DNA from: Austwickia sp039812465
GTDB taxonomy: Bacteria; Actinomycetota; Actinomycetes; Actinomycetales; Dermatophilaceae
Assembly: GCA_039812465.1 (NCBI GenBank)
Contig: JBDIAS010000004.1
Span: 1-52,913 of the forward strand
Length of the DNA: 52,913 nt
Direction: 5' to 3'
This document shows positions 22,415 through 30,833 of the stretch, in pieces; the first letter of the stretch is position 1, and each line of letters starts with the position of its first letter. The notes below the pieces were generated by a model. The model saw only the letters and a list, made by a program, of their open reading frames with translations, made no database searches and had not been told where the DNA came from. Both the position numbers and the translations under genes were made by a program.

Positions 22415-22801
22415 TCAGCGCCATCCTCCGTACGGAACGGTCAGGATCTCCAGGTTGTGGCCGTCGGGGTCTTGCCAGTAGAGGCCGCGTCCGCCGTCAC
22501 CGCGGTTGATCTCCCCTGCGCGCCGGTGGCCCGGGTCGGCCCAGTACGTCAGGCCACGCGCGGTGATCCGGCCCCAGATGTCGTCGAACTCTTCCTCGCT
22601 GACCAGGAAGGCATAATGCTGGCGCTGGAACCCGCGCGGCGCGTGGTCGTCGGCGAAGTCCAGCGAGGTGGCGCCGACCTGCACGACATCGAACGGTCCG
22701 TACGACGACGGGGCGCCCACCCCGAGGATCTCGGCCAGGAACACCGCGGAGGCACGCTTGTCCGTCGCATGCACGATGGTGTGATTGAGCGTGATGGCCA
22801 T
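22415..22801 (-). CDS. VOC-family (glyoxalase/bleomycin-resistance fold) protein
   Basis: The 128-residue protein has two beta-alpha-beta-beta-beta modules with metal-ligand-like residues: NHTIVHATDKRASAVFLAEI, QRQHYAFLV, and YWQDPDGHNLEILTVPYG. The DPDGHNLEI end is diagnostic for the VOC family. Substrate is unknown. ATG 22801 follows GGAG spaced about 8 bp and is preferred to the upstream GTG. The gap 22236-22414 shows nothing recognisable. Confidence 0.9.
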   Translation of the reverse strand: MAITLNHTIVHATDKRASAVFLAEILGVGAPSSYGPFDVVQVGATSLDFADDHAPRGFQRQHYAFLVSEEEFDDIWGRITARGLTYWADPGHRRAGEINRGDGGRGLYWQDPDGHNLEILTVPYGGWR

Positions 22802-22895
22802 GGGGCAACTCCTCTCCCCCACCATGCTGCGCCCCAGGACGCGCGTCCGCGAGCCAGGGATCGGGCCGAGATCGCCTGCGAGCCGCCGCCCGCGG

Positions 22896-24230
22896 TTAGA
22901 ACCGGAACCGCGAGACCAGGCCCGCGAGCGTGTCCGCTTCGGACTTCAGGTTGGCCGAGGAGGAGAGCATCTGCCCGGCGTTGGTGTCGAAGTTGGCCGC
23001 GATGCGGCTGGTGTCCTTGACCAGGTCCGCGATGGCGCCGGTCGAGGTGACCGCTTCCGCCAGGATCGCGGAGAGCCGCTCCGCTGCCTGGCTCTGCTCG
23101 TCGACCACATGGGTGATCTCGTCCTGGGACGTGCGGATCTTCCCGGCGGTCGCGGCGATGGACTCGATCGCTGCGACGGCGGCCTGGGTGTCCGCCTGGA
23201 TCTGGCCGATCTGATCGGTGACGTCTTCTGTGGCCTTGCCCGTCTGCGAGGCCAACTCCTTAACCTCGCCGGCCACGACCGCGAACCCCTTGCCCGCCTC
23301 GCCGGCACGGGCCGCCTCGATCGTGGCGTTGAGGGCCAGCAGGTTGGTCTGCTCGGCGATCGCCGAAATCGTGGAGATGACCGTACCGATCTGCGCGGAC
23401 GACGCACCGAGCCGCTCCATGGTCCCCACGGTCGTGGTGACCTCGCCGACGGCCCCGTCCGTGACATCGCTGGAGGAGGCAGACGCCGCGGCGATGCGCC
23501 GCATGGAGTCCTCCATCTCGTCGACCGCGCCGGCCGCCTTCGACCCCGCCTCGATGGCCCGGTCGGAGGCGTCGTTGGCCTGCTGCAGATGGGCGGCCGT
23601 CGCCTTGGCGGCTGAGCTCACCTCGGTGGAGATCTCCCCCACACCCGTGGCGGCCTCGTTGACGCGCTTGGCGCTGCCGTCGACCTCGCGCAGCGTGTCG
23701 GACAGCGCGCTCAGCGTTTCGCGCAGCGAGTGCGCCATCTGCCCCATCTCATCCCGCGACGTGACCGCGGGGATGCGCGTGAGATCGCCCTGGGCCACTG
23801 CGGCCAGCGACGCCTGCACCTCGCCGATGCCCTTGCGAACGCCCCAGATCACGATGCCCATCGGAGTCATGATGAACACGCACGCCACCAGTACGGCGAG
23901 GCTCACGACGATCCGGGTACGGGTCACCGCGGCCATGGCGCTCTCCTGGGCCGCCACCTTCATGTCCAGCAACTGCCCCGGGTCCGCACCCCGCGCGGCC
24001 GCCTCGCCCAGGGAATCCGACACGCGCGACAGTTCCGCCAGCGCGTCCGCGAACGAGAACGACGACCAGATGGTCGTCCCCGCCACCATGACGGCGCACA
24101 GCACGGTGACCAGACCGTTCAGGAGCAGCTTGGTGACCAGCCCCATGCCGGGTTCGAACGCGCCCCCCGCCGTCGGGGCGCTGCCCGATCCCGAGCCGGT
24201 CGCCGCAGCGGTCACGTTACGGCCGTCCAT
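22896..24230 (-). CDS. Methyl-accepting chemotaxis-type receptor without a sensor domain
   Basis: The 444-residue protein has a Gly/Ser/Ala-rich start, membrane helices at about 30-55 and 105-128, a HAMP region and a long coiled-coil signalling domain. That domain carries the hairpin tip IAEQTNLLALNATIEAARAG and GKGFAVVAGEVKELA. The external loop is only ~45 residues, too short for a ligand domain. No cheA, cheW or flagellar genes lie in the window. Similar orphan receptors occur in non-motile actinobacteria. Its 5' end is copied in the pseudogene at 25.2-25.8 kb. Confidence 0.92.
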   Translation of the reverse strand: MDGRNVTAAATGSGSGSAPTAGGAFEPGMGLVTKLLLNGLVTVLCAVMVAGTTIWSSFSFADALAELSRVSDSLGEAAARGADPGQLLDMKVAAQESAMAAVTRTRIVVSLAVLVACVFIMTPMGIVIWGVRKGIGEVQASLAAVAQGDLTRIPAVTSRDEMGQMAHSLRETLSALSDTLREVDGSAKRVNEAATGVGEISTEVSSAAKATAAHLQQANDASDRAIEAGSKAAGAVDEMEDSMRRIAAASASSSDVTDGAVGEVTTTVGTMERLGASSAQIGTVISTISAIAEQTNLLALNATIEAARAGEAGKGFAVVAGEVKELASQTGKATEDVTDQIGQIQADTQAAVAAIESIAATAGKIRTSQDEITHVVDEQSQAAERLSAILAEAVTSTGAIADLVKDTSRIAANFDTNAGQMLSSSANLKSEADTLAGLVSRFRF

Positions 24231-24578
24231 GGAACTACCCCCTGAGTCGTCGTCGAGCGCGCGATGTCATCGGTGGTCTGGCCATCGGTGGTCTGGCCAT
24301 CGGTGATCTGCCGGTCCGAATCGACAACGCCGTACATCCCATCGGTCCCCGACGACCCTTCGTGAGCTATGAGCTGGAGGTACACGCCGCTCGTGGGTGA
24401 CGCGTCGTAATCCCGAGGTGGTAGGTCCGCGAGCCGCGGGGATGACGTAGGGGCATGATGCGCGACCGGCACCGAGGCGGCCACGCTGGAAATCGCCCCG
24501 GAGGCTGACCTCCATGAGGCTCGGCCCGCTCTCATCGATCCCCCTTTCATGTCACCTTTCACACGGCAGGAGCCCACG
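24231..24578. other. Intergenic region between the divergent receptor and secreted-protein genes
   Basis: It contains three 15-bp units CATCGGTGGTCTGGC (24268-24312, third diverged). The ~60 bp next to the receptor start reappears at 25.77-25.83 kb. No gene is supported in the rest. Confidence 0.6.
24268..24312. repeat. 15-bp tandem repeat upstream of the receptor gene
   Basis: Units start at 24268, 24283 and 24298. The first two are identical (CATCGGTGGTCTGGC) and the third has two changes. The duplicated copy near 25.8 kb has only one unit-like stretch, so expansion followed or was lost after the duplication. Confidence 0.85.
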
Positions 24579-25178
24579 ATGTCCCACACCTCACTCCCCC
24601 GCCCGTGCCGCACCAGAGTGCGAGTGCTCGCCACGGTCCTGCTCGCCAGCGGCCTCCTCGCGAGCACGACGACCGTCGCCTCCGCTCGACCGGCTGACTC
24701 CGACACCGCCGTCACCGTCGACGAGGACGGGTACACGCCCGCACTCTCCCGGCTGATGGGGAGGATGGGCGGCAAACCTCTCCGTGTAAACGCCGGACCG
24801 TTCGAGGCCGCGGACGGTCTGGGAAGCGTCGATCTCGACGTCCTGAAGCAGAACGCAGCCTGGAGGATCGTCGCACCGATGAGACCAAGGCTCGGCCAGA
24901 CGGTCATCTTGACGTGGGAAAACGGCAGCACGACGACGTTCAAAGTCGTCTGCCTCATCGGCAGCGCGTGCGTCAAGGTCATCGACGACGAGGCGGCGCC
25001 GACGCCGACCCCCGCGCCATCCACCCGAGAGCCCGGCGCCGCTCGAGAGGGCGGGATCCGCGAACGGCTGGACGCCGACATCGCGCGGTCCAACGAGCGA
25101 TGGTTGCAGGACGCGCTGCAGCGGTCGAATCAGCGCATCCCCATCGTCACCGTGGGCCCGCTCTATCGGATCCGTTAG
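24579..25178 (+). CDS. Secreted protein of unknown function
   Basis: The 199-residue protein has a Sec signal peptide (basic start, hydrophobic VRVLATVLLASGLLAS, cleavage near VASA-RP). A mature part has two cysteines (VVCLIGSACVKV) that could form a disulfide, a Pro/Thr linker (TPTPAPST) and a charged C-terminal helix. No family was recognised. ATG 24579 is chosen over 24549, because AGGAG lies 6 bp before it. Its stop overlaps the end of the convergent pseudogene. Confidence 0.75.
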   Translation: MSHTSLPRPCRTRVRVLATVLLASGLLASTTTVASARPADSDTAVTVDEDGYTPALSRLMGRMGGKPLRVNAGPFEAADGLGSVDLDVLKQNAAWRIVAPMRPRLGQTVILTWENGSTTTFKVVCLIGSACVKVIDDEAAPTPTPAPSTREPGAAREGGIRERLDADIARSNERWLQDALQRSNQRIPIVTVGPLYRIR

Positions 25179-25786
25179 ACGCTCCTCGGGTCCGGGGAGG
25201 GCTCCAGCTCGATCGACCCGGGGTGGAGTCCCGCGGGGTCGTTGTTCGGAGTGCTGTTCGGATCGCTGTCCGGCTGGCCGCCCGAGGTCTCGCCGCCGCA
25301 GCACGCGGCCACCGGCTGGTCCGTACATGCCTGTCCCGGCGCGTCCGAACAGCCCTCACCCGGCGCATCGGAACAGCCCTGACCCGGCGCGTCCATGCAG
25401 GTCTGACCGGCCGCGGCCGGACCGCAACCGCAGGATTCCCCGCGCCACGCCTCGCGGCCCTCCCGCACGGCGACGGCCGCGATCACCAGTCCTGCCACCG
25501 GATCGGCCCACCACCAGCCGACCGTCGCGTTGAAGAGGAGGCCCGCGAGGAGGACGGCGGACAGGTACGTGCACAGCAGCGTCTGCGTCGAGTCCGCCAC
25601 CACGGCCCCCGAGCCCAGCGCCCGCCCGGTCCGCCGCTGCGCCCACGACAGGAACGGCATGATCAGCAGGGACAGGGCCGCGAGCACCATCCCCACGGGC
25701 GAGACGTCCGGCCGCTCCCCCGTCGCAGCCGAGGCACTCCCAGATCTCGAGCCGGTCGCCGCAGTGGTCACATCACGTCAGTCCAT
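25175..25786 (-). pseudogene. Chimeric pseudogene: receptor 5' end joined to the C-terminal half of the metal transporter
   Basis: From ATG 25786 the first ~17 codons and the upstream ~50 bp match the start of the chemoreceptor gene (CCATGGAC ... GTGACC, then AATGS). From SPVGM onward the sequence is a close copy of the second half of the transporter at 29.6-30.1 kb, including the Cys-rich tail (QGCSDAPG repeats). Codon 3 is TGA where the receptor has GGC, so translation would need GTG 25771. Only about half the membrane helices remain. It is a non-homologous duplication product and probably non-functional. Confidence 0.8.
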
Positions 25787-25939
25787 GGAACTGCCCCTGA
25801 GTTGTCGTCGAGCGCGCGGTGTCCTCGGTGGTCGTGTGGATGACGTACGAGCGCTCGGCATCGTCGTCGATGGCGTCGGCGTACTCGTTCAGCTCGCTTC
25901 TCACCAGGGAGATCGGGAACGTCTACACACCTGACGGAA

Positions 25940-27073
25940 GTGGCAGAAACTCAGACGCAGGCAGCGCATGCCAGACTGACGGAGTTGAGTTCCATCCTTG
26001 AGCAGAGACTCAGGTCCTCAACTGTGACGCCGCTGGAACTGGAGGCCGCCCTATCCCGCGATGGGCTGGACGGGTTCTGTAGGCGCGTACAGCGCGCTCT
26101 AGAGAAATCTGCATACCCGGCAGGAATCCCGAACGAGGTTGGGGTTCTTGGCTACCGCCCGGACGCACGCGAACTCCTGATTGAACAAGCACTCCCACGC
26201 ATTGATGTCATTCCCGCGCTTGAGTCATTTAAGGTCGTCCGGAACGAAATCCGAGAGGTTCCTCGAAAGATCGCGGAAATCCATCGGTTGTACGGAGCGC
26301 TCCTGGCGCGCATTGCCTTACGGTCGCTGGCTGACGCGTTTATTGTGTCCCCACCCACCCTGGTAGATAGCGTGGCGCTACATGGGCAGGTGAGCGCTAT
26401 AGACAAGACCACAGGAAAGCCGATCAAGCCAATACTGTTGAGCGTACTCGTCAAACGTTCAACCTTTGACGAGTTGCGCCTCGACCACCCTCAACTCGAC
26501 CCGGAACTATGTTTACGAGCACAGAACGCACTGATTTCGCCACACCCCCACGACCTGGTTCCCATAAAGCCGCTAATGTACTACGACCTCAGCCGCTTCA
26601 AGCTCATCGCAGGCGCGGATTCACTGATCGACCTGGATAGTCGAATCGATCTGTTACAGCTACCTCCCATCGAGTTCGAGAATCTCATCCGCCAGCTGTT
26701 CGAGGCTCGCGGACTGAAATCTTGGCAAACCCAAGCATCCAGAGATGACGGCGTGGATGCCGTAGCGGTGAATGAAGACCCGGTGCTCGGCGGCTTGGCC
26801 ATCATCCAAGCGAAACGCTACAGCAAAGTGGTGGGTTATGAGTCAGTCACAGCGCTTGCAGGGGCCATGCACGACAAAGCTGCGTCGAGGGGGATTCTGG
26901 TCACCACATCGTGGGTCGGAAGAACCAGTCATGAATTTGCGCGCCGTAACGGCCGAATACAGATAATCGAAGGCCGCGAACTCAAGCAAATGCTCGCTGA
27001 GTCCCTCAACATGAACGTCCTCATAGGCCTGCCCGTAGTCCCGTCCGGTTGGAATCGCACCGAGATTGCCTGA
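25940..27073 (+). CDS. Mrr-like restriction endonuclease (PD-(D/E)XK)
   Basis: The last ~130 residues of this 377-residue protein are an Mrr_cat nuclease domain: FENLIRQLFEARGLKSWQT, then DDGVDAVAV and LAIIQAKRYSKVVGYESV (in part: AIIQAKRYS), giving the D...QxK active site. The N-terminal ~230 residues are a family-specific recognition or coiled region I do not recognise. Mrr enzymes usually cut modified DNA (type IV restriction). No methylase is nearby, in agreement with that. Codon use and GC are clearly lower than in neighbours, which suggests recent transfer. GTG start; no strong ribosome site. Confidence 0.88.
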   Translation: MAETQTQAAHARLTELSSILEQRLRSSTVTPLELEAALSRDGLDGFCRRVQRALEKSAYPAGIPNEVGVLGYRPDARELLIEQALPRIDVIPALESFKVVRNEIREVPRKIAEIHRLYGALLARIALRSLADAFIVSPPTLVDSVALHGQVSAIDKTTGKPIKPILLSVLVKRSTFDELRLDHPQLDPELCLRAQNALISPHPHDLVPIKPLMYYDLSRFKLIAGADSLIDLDSRIDLLQLPPIEFENLIRQLFEARGLKSWQTQASRDDGVDAVAVNEDPVLGGLAIIQAKRYSKVVGYESVTALAGAMHDKAASRGILVTTSWVGRTSHEFARRNGRIQIIEGRELKQMLAESLNMNVLIGLPVVPSGWNRTEIA

Positions 27074-27261
27074 CGACACCCGCAACAGCGCCGACGACGG
27101 AGGCGTGGAGGGTCGAGCCCAGGCGACCTCGTACTGGTCCAGAGCGCAAGGCTGACGCAGGACAGCGAACCTGGCCGTCACGTCGGTAGCGGACAGAACC
27201 TGACCGCTATCCGTCCCAGAGTGGCGACATGGATGCGACCCACGCCCCAAAGGAGCACCCC

Positions 27262-27303
27262 ATGTCGCCGGAGCACCCCATGTCGCCGGAGCACCCCGTG
27301 TCG
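27262..27303 (+). repeat. 18-bp tandem repeat duplicating the DinB start site
   Basis: ATGTCGCCGGAGCACCCC occurs at 27262-27279 and 27280-27297, followed by the partial copy GTGTCG. It encodes MSPEHP repeats and carries its own start codon and weak ribosome site. Confidence 0.85.
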
Positions 27304-27864
27304 ACCTCTGCCGAGCGCGCCGAGCTCATCGAGTCCCTCGCCAGGCACCGCGGCTTCCTCCTCGCAACCGCCGAGGGACTGACCGAGGAGCAGGCCCGGA
27401 CGGCCAGCACCGTCAGCGAACTCACGATCGCCTCGATCCTCAAGCACGTCGCCGACACGGAAGAACAGTGGATGGACTTCGCCGTCCGCGGGTCCGAGGC
27501 GTTCGCGGGCGACGGCGTGTACGAGTCCGACGTCGACTGGGACGCCGTCGACGCGCAGGCCGCTGCCCGCGGGGGCGACGGGGCCGACGGCGAGTGGGAG
27601 GACACCCGCTTCGTCCTCGGCGAGGACGACACGCTGGACAGGCTGCGCGCGCGCATCGCCGAGGTCGCGGCCCGGACCGAGGGGATTCTCGCCACCGGCG
27701 ACCTCGAGGCCGGCCAGGTGCTGCCCGAGGCGCCGTGGTTCCCGCCAGCAACCACCTGGTCGCTGCGCCGGATCGCGCTGCACATGATCGCCGAGATCAG
27801 CCACCACAACGGGCACGCCGACATCATCCGCGAGGCCATCGACGGGAAAAAGATGATGGGGTGA
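27262..27864 (+). CDS. DinB/DUF664-family metal-binding protein
   Basis: The protein has the DinB four-helix pattern with metal-binding histidines: ILKHVADTEEQWMDF, then RIALHMIAEISHHNGHADIIRE. Many actinobacterial members are mycothiol- or metal-dependent transferases; the substrate here is unknown. ATG 27262 is preferred because AAAGGAG lies 7 bp upstream. ATG 27229, ATG 27280 and GTG 27298 are alternatives. The last two arise from an 18-bp tandem repeat (ATGTCGCCGGAGCACCCC) that duplicates both a GGAG and an ATG. Confidence 0.85.
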   Translation: MSPEHPMSPEHPVSTSAERAELIESLARHRGFLLATAEGLTEEQARTASTVSELTIASILKHVADTEEQWMDFAVRGSEAFAGDGVYESDVDWDAVDAQAAARGGDGADGEWEDTRFVLGEDDTLDRLRARIAEVAARTEGILATGDLEAGQVLPEAPWFPPATTWSLRRIALHMIAEISHHNGHADIIREAIDGKKMMG

Positions 27865-27932
27865 GCGCAGAAGGGTCCCGGCATGGAAGACGAGTCCGCA
27901 CGACGTGATGCCGATTCCGTGCCGTACGGTCA

Positions 27933-27960
27933 GGGCCCGCCCGGTTGCCCGGGCGGGCCC
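27933..27960. terminator. Bidirectional terminator between the DinB and PHP genes
   Basis: GGGCCCGCCCGG (27933-27944) pairs perfectly with CCGGGCGGGCCC (27949-27960) over TTGC. It lies between two convergent genes and fits both. Confidence 0.8.
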
Positions 27961-27984
27961 ACTTCGCGTGGTCGCGACCGACGG

Positions 27985-29379
27985 CTACTTCAGGATCGCG
28001 CCGGTTTCCGCGTTGACGCGCACCGTCGTCACACCCTCGGCGGTGGTGATCGTCACGACGAAGACCTTGTCCTTGCCGCCGAAGTCCCGCTTGACCTCGA
28101 CCTGCGCGGTCGTGCGGCCGACCGACGCCAAGGCTGCCTTCGCGGCCTGGCTGTCAGACAGGAACCGGCCCTCGTTGCCCTTGGTGTTGAGGCTGATCCC
28201 GAAGGCGTTGGTGAACGAGATGCCGTTGCTGCCCTTGAGCTGCGCGCGCACGTAGTTGTCGACGTCCTTGCCGACCTTGTCGAGCTCGAGCTTGTTGCCG
28301 GTGGCGATGACCTTGCCGTCGGCGATCCACTCGATCGACGTGTAGTTCGCGCCCTCGATCGTGATCGAGTCGGCCTGCTGGTCGACGGTGATCTTGCTGA
28401 TCGACGGGGCCGGCTTGGTCCGGTCACCGCGGAAGTTCGCCCCCAGCTCCCGCTTGGCGACCAGCGCGGTGGAATACCACGCGCCCGACTTCATGGTGTT
28501 GTGGACCGACTTCTCGCTGAGCTCCGGCATCAGCAGCATGTTGTAGTCGTAGCCGAGCGCGCTCGTGGAGTGCGCGTCGTCGTTGGAGTAGCCCCAGACG
28601 TTCAGCGCGGGCAGCGTCTCCGCGAGGATGCTGTCCCACAGGATGCGGTCGGAGTAGGAGTCGCCGTCGCTGACCTTGTTGACGATCTCCATGCCGACGA
28701 GCCTGTCCGGGTACGCCCGGAAGAGGTTCACGTAACGGGCGACCTTGACCGGGTCGACGGCCGCGGCCCCGCCGGTGGTCGTGTTGCTGCCGCCGTAGTA
28801 ACGGCCCGGGTGGTTGATGTGCATGAGGGGATCCGGCTGGCCGGGCATGCCGTTCACGTGGGCGATCTTCGACTCCAGGGTCGAACCGGAGCCGTTGTTC
28901 CAGTTCGTCCAGAACGTGTTGAGGTGGTCGGAGACCGACTGCTCGTTGGAATGCGGGATGCCGATCAGTCCGGGCTTGCCGTTCCGTCCGGCGCCGGCGG
29001 CCATCGCGTCGACCTCGGCCTGGGTGTAGTAGTACTTCGGGTCCGGCTGCTCCCCCGAGCGCAGGGCACCCTTCTTGTATGTACCGACCCAGCTCTCGTT
29101 CGTGACGTTGTGGTCCGTGGCCGCGTAGACGTTGAAGCCCAGACCGTAGGCGGTGTCGATCATCTGGCGCAGGGAGTTGCCGCCGTCGGACTCGGTGGTG
29201 TGGTTGTGGAAGCCCGACTTGTACTGGTTCCACGACCAGTTCACACCCGCGTACGGGCTGTCGATCTGGTAGTCCAGCTCCGTGGTCGCGGCCTGCGCGG
29301 GGCTGGCGACGAGGACACTGAACGCAAGGGTTCCGGCGGCGGCAACGGCGAGAAGGCGGGGGGTCTTCAAGGGGATCAC
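27985..29379 (-). CDS. Secreted PHP-fold phosphoesterase with C-terminal PepSY domain
   Basis: GTG 29379 gives a clean signal peptide (LKTPRLLAVAAAGTLAFSVL, cleavage near AQA-A). The mature protein has PHP metal motifs: GFHNHTTESDGG, AATDHN, GIPHSNEQ, MHINHPG and NDDAHS. This suggests a multinuclear phosphoesterase acting outside the cell; the substrate is not known. The last ~60 residues (DSQAAKAALASVG to VNAETGAILK) look like a PepSY domain, usually linked to protease inhibition. Upstream in-frame ATG and ATA/GTG starts would bury the signal peptide. It is monocistronic. Confidence 0.8.
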   Translation of the reverse strand: MIPLKTPRLLAVAAAGTLAFSVLVASPAQAATTELDYQIDSPYAGVNWSWNQYKSGFHNHTTESDGGNSLRQMIDTAYGLGFNVYAATDHNVTNESWVGTYKKGALRSGEQPDPKYYYTQAEVDAMAAGAGRNGKPGLIGIPHSNEQSVSDHLNTFWTNWNNGSGSTLESKIAHVNGMPGQPDPLMHINHPGRYYGGSNTTTGGAAAVDPVKVARYVNLFRAYPDRLVGMEIVNKVSDGDSYSDRILWDSILAETLPALNVWGYSNDDAHSTSALGYDYNMLLMPELSEKSVHNTMKSGAWYSTALVAKRELGANFRGDRTKPAPSISKITVDQQADSITIEGANYTSIEWIADGKVIATGNKLELDKVGKDVDNYVRAQLKGSNGISFTNAFGISLNTKGNEGRFLSDSQAAKAALASVGRTTAQVEVKRDFGGKDKVFVVTITTAEGVTTVRVNAETGAILK

Positions 29380-29583
29380 TCCTGGAGGGGGCTGTTTCTG
29401 TTGGTGCTGCGCCCCCATCCGACGTGGTGGGCGCCGCACGCCACCAGAAATAGCGAACCGGCGTGTCCGCCTGATCACGGATAAGTGACTGGCCAGTAGG
29501 CGTGGATGAAGCTTGGCGACACCTGCCTCACCACCGGCGTCAGACGGCGTCCGGAGCCTTCTTGGCGGGTGATGGGTGAGCGC

Positions 29584-30471
29584 TCACCGCGCCCGCGGCG
29601 GTTCCAACTCGACCGGCGCGGGGCGGAGTCCCGCGGGGTCATTATTCGGATGGCAGTCCCGCTGGCCGCCAGGCGAGGCCTCGCCGCCGCAGCACGCCGC
29701 CACCGGCTGATCCGTACCGATCTGTCCCGGTGCATCACAACAGACCTGCCCCGGCGCGTCCGAACAGCCCTGTCCCGGCGCATCGGAACAGCCCTGACCC
29801 GGCGCGTCCGTACAGGCCTGACCGGCCGCGACCGGACCGCAGCCGCAAGATTCCCCGCGCCACGCCGCGCGGCCCTCCCGGACGGCGACGGCCGCGATCA
29901 CCAGTCCCGCCACCGGGTCGGCCCACCACCAGCCGACCGTCGCGTTCAGGAGGAGGCCGGCGAGGAGAACAGCGGAGAGGTACGTGCACAGCAGCGTCTG
30001 CGTCGAGTCCGCCACCACGGCCCCCGAGCCGAGCGCCCGCCCGGTCCGCCGCTGCGCCCACGACAGGAACGGCATGATCAGCAGGGACAAGGCCGCGAGC
30101 GCCATCCCCACGGGCGAGGCGTCCGGCTGCTCCCCCGTCACCAGGGCGCGCACGGATTCGAAGCCGACGTACCCGGCCAGCGCAAAGAACGAGCACGCCA
30201 TCAGCCGCAGCGCCCGCCGCTCCCGGGACTCGGGCATCGCGTGCCGGAACTGCCACAGGATGATGAGGCCCGAGCTGACCTCCACCATCGAGTCGAGGCC
30301 GAAGCCCACGAGCGCGACCGAGCCCGCGACCATCCCCGCGGAGACGGCGACGATCGCCTCGATGACGTTGTACGTGACCGAGGCCGCCGCCAGAAGCTGC
30401 GCGCGCCGCCCGAGCTGGCGCCGCCGCGCCGGGTCGACCACGAACTGCGCGGGCGAAGGCGCCGCGCTCAC
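29584..30471 (-). CDS. Cation diffusion-type metal transporter with Cys-rich repeat tail
   Basis: The 295-residue protein has about six helices with metal-site-like motifs VGFGLDSMVEVSSG and VVADSTQTLLCTYLSA, typical of a CDF-like cation transporter branch lacking a normal cytoplasmic domain. Instead it ends in a Cys-rich tail: CGCGP, then APGQxC(S/T/C)D repeats on an 8-residue (24-bp) period, then AACCGG; about ten Cys in total, probably metal-binding. GTG 30471 overlaps the arsR stop by 4 bp (GTGA), so it is co-transcribed with its likely sensor. Half of this gene is copied at 25.2 kb. Confidence 0.85.
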   Translation of the reverse strand: MSAAPSPAQFVVDPARRRQLGRRAQLLAAASVTYNVIEAIVAVSAGMVAGSVALVGFGLDSMVEVSSGLIILWQFRHAMPESRERRALRLMACSFFALAGYVGFESVRALVTGEQPDASPVGMALAALSLLIMPFLSWAQRRTGRALGSGAVVADSTQTLLCTYLSAVLLAGLLLNATVGWWWADPVAGLVIAAVAVREGRAAWRGESCGCGPVAAGQACTDAPGQGCSDAPGQGCSDAPGQVCCDAPGQIGTDQPVAACCGGEASPGGQRDCHPNNDPAGLRPAPVELEPPRAR

Positions 30472-30833
30472 CGGGCCGCCCTCCCGTACGTCGGGCAGGC
30501 GGCGAGGGCGCCGCCCGTCGCGGCCACCAGGTCCCGGGCCGCCGCGACCAGCGCGCCGACCAGCTCCGGGCGACGCAGGCGTGACACCGAGGAGCGGCCG
30601 ACGGCCCGCGACTCGATCACCCCGCAGTCGCGCAGGCAGGCCAGGTGCTTCGAGACGGTGGACTGCGCCAACCCGACGTGCTGCGTCAGCTCGGCCACCG
30701 TCCGCTCCCCGGTCGCCAGCTCCGCCAGGATCGCCATGCGCGTCGGGTCCGCCAGGCCCCGGAACACGCAGGACAGCGCCTCGACGTCGGTCTCGTCGCC
30801 CAGCGCGAGCGGCTCCGCGTACATCATCGCCAT
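30468..30833 (-). CDS. ArsR/SmtB-family metal sensor, CmtR-like
   Basis: The 121-residue winged-helix repressor (LADPTRMAILAEL, VAELTQHVGLAQSTVSKHLACLRDC) has Cys66 and Cys70 in CLRDC of the recognition helix and Cys113 near the C-terminus. This matches the cysteine arrangement of the Cd/Pb sensor CmtR (Cys57, Cys61, Cys102). It should release DNA when a soft metal binds and so turn on the coupled transporter. ATG 30833 starts the conserved domain; the frame upstream is open but without support. The start codon lies in a perfect inverted repeat. Confidence 0.92.
   Translation of the reverse strand: MAMMYAEPLALGDETDVEALSCVFRGLADPTRMAILAELATGERTVAELTQHVGLAQSTVSKHLACLRDCGVIESRAVGRSSVSRLRRPELVGALVAAARDLVAATGGALAACPTYGRAAR

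Noticed and set aside
22209..22424. Small frames on both strands between tetR and the VOC gene
   Set aside because: Short Cys/His-containing frames (for example GHCGPCHHADL) looked like transposase scraps, but no match or start signal could be supported.
28424..29233. 269-codon minus-strand frame inside the PHP gene
   Set aside because: Out-of-frame shadow of the PHP coding sequence with no features.
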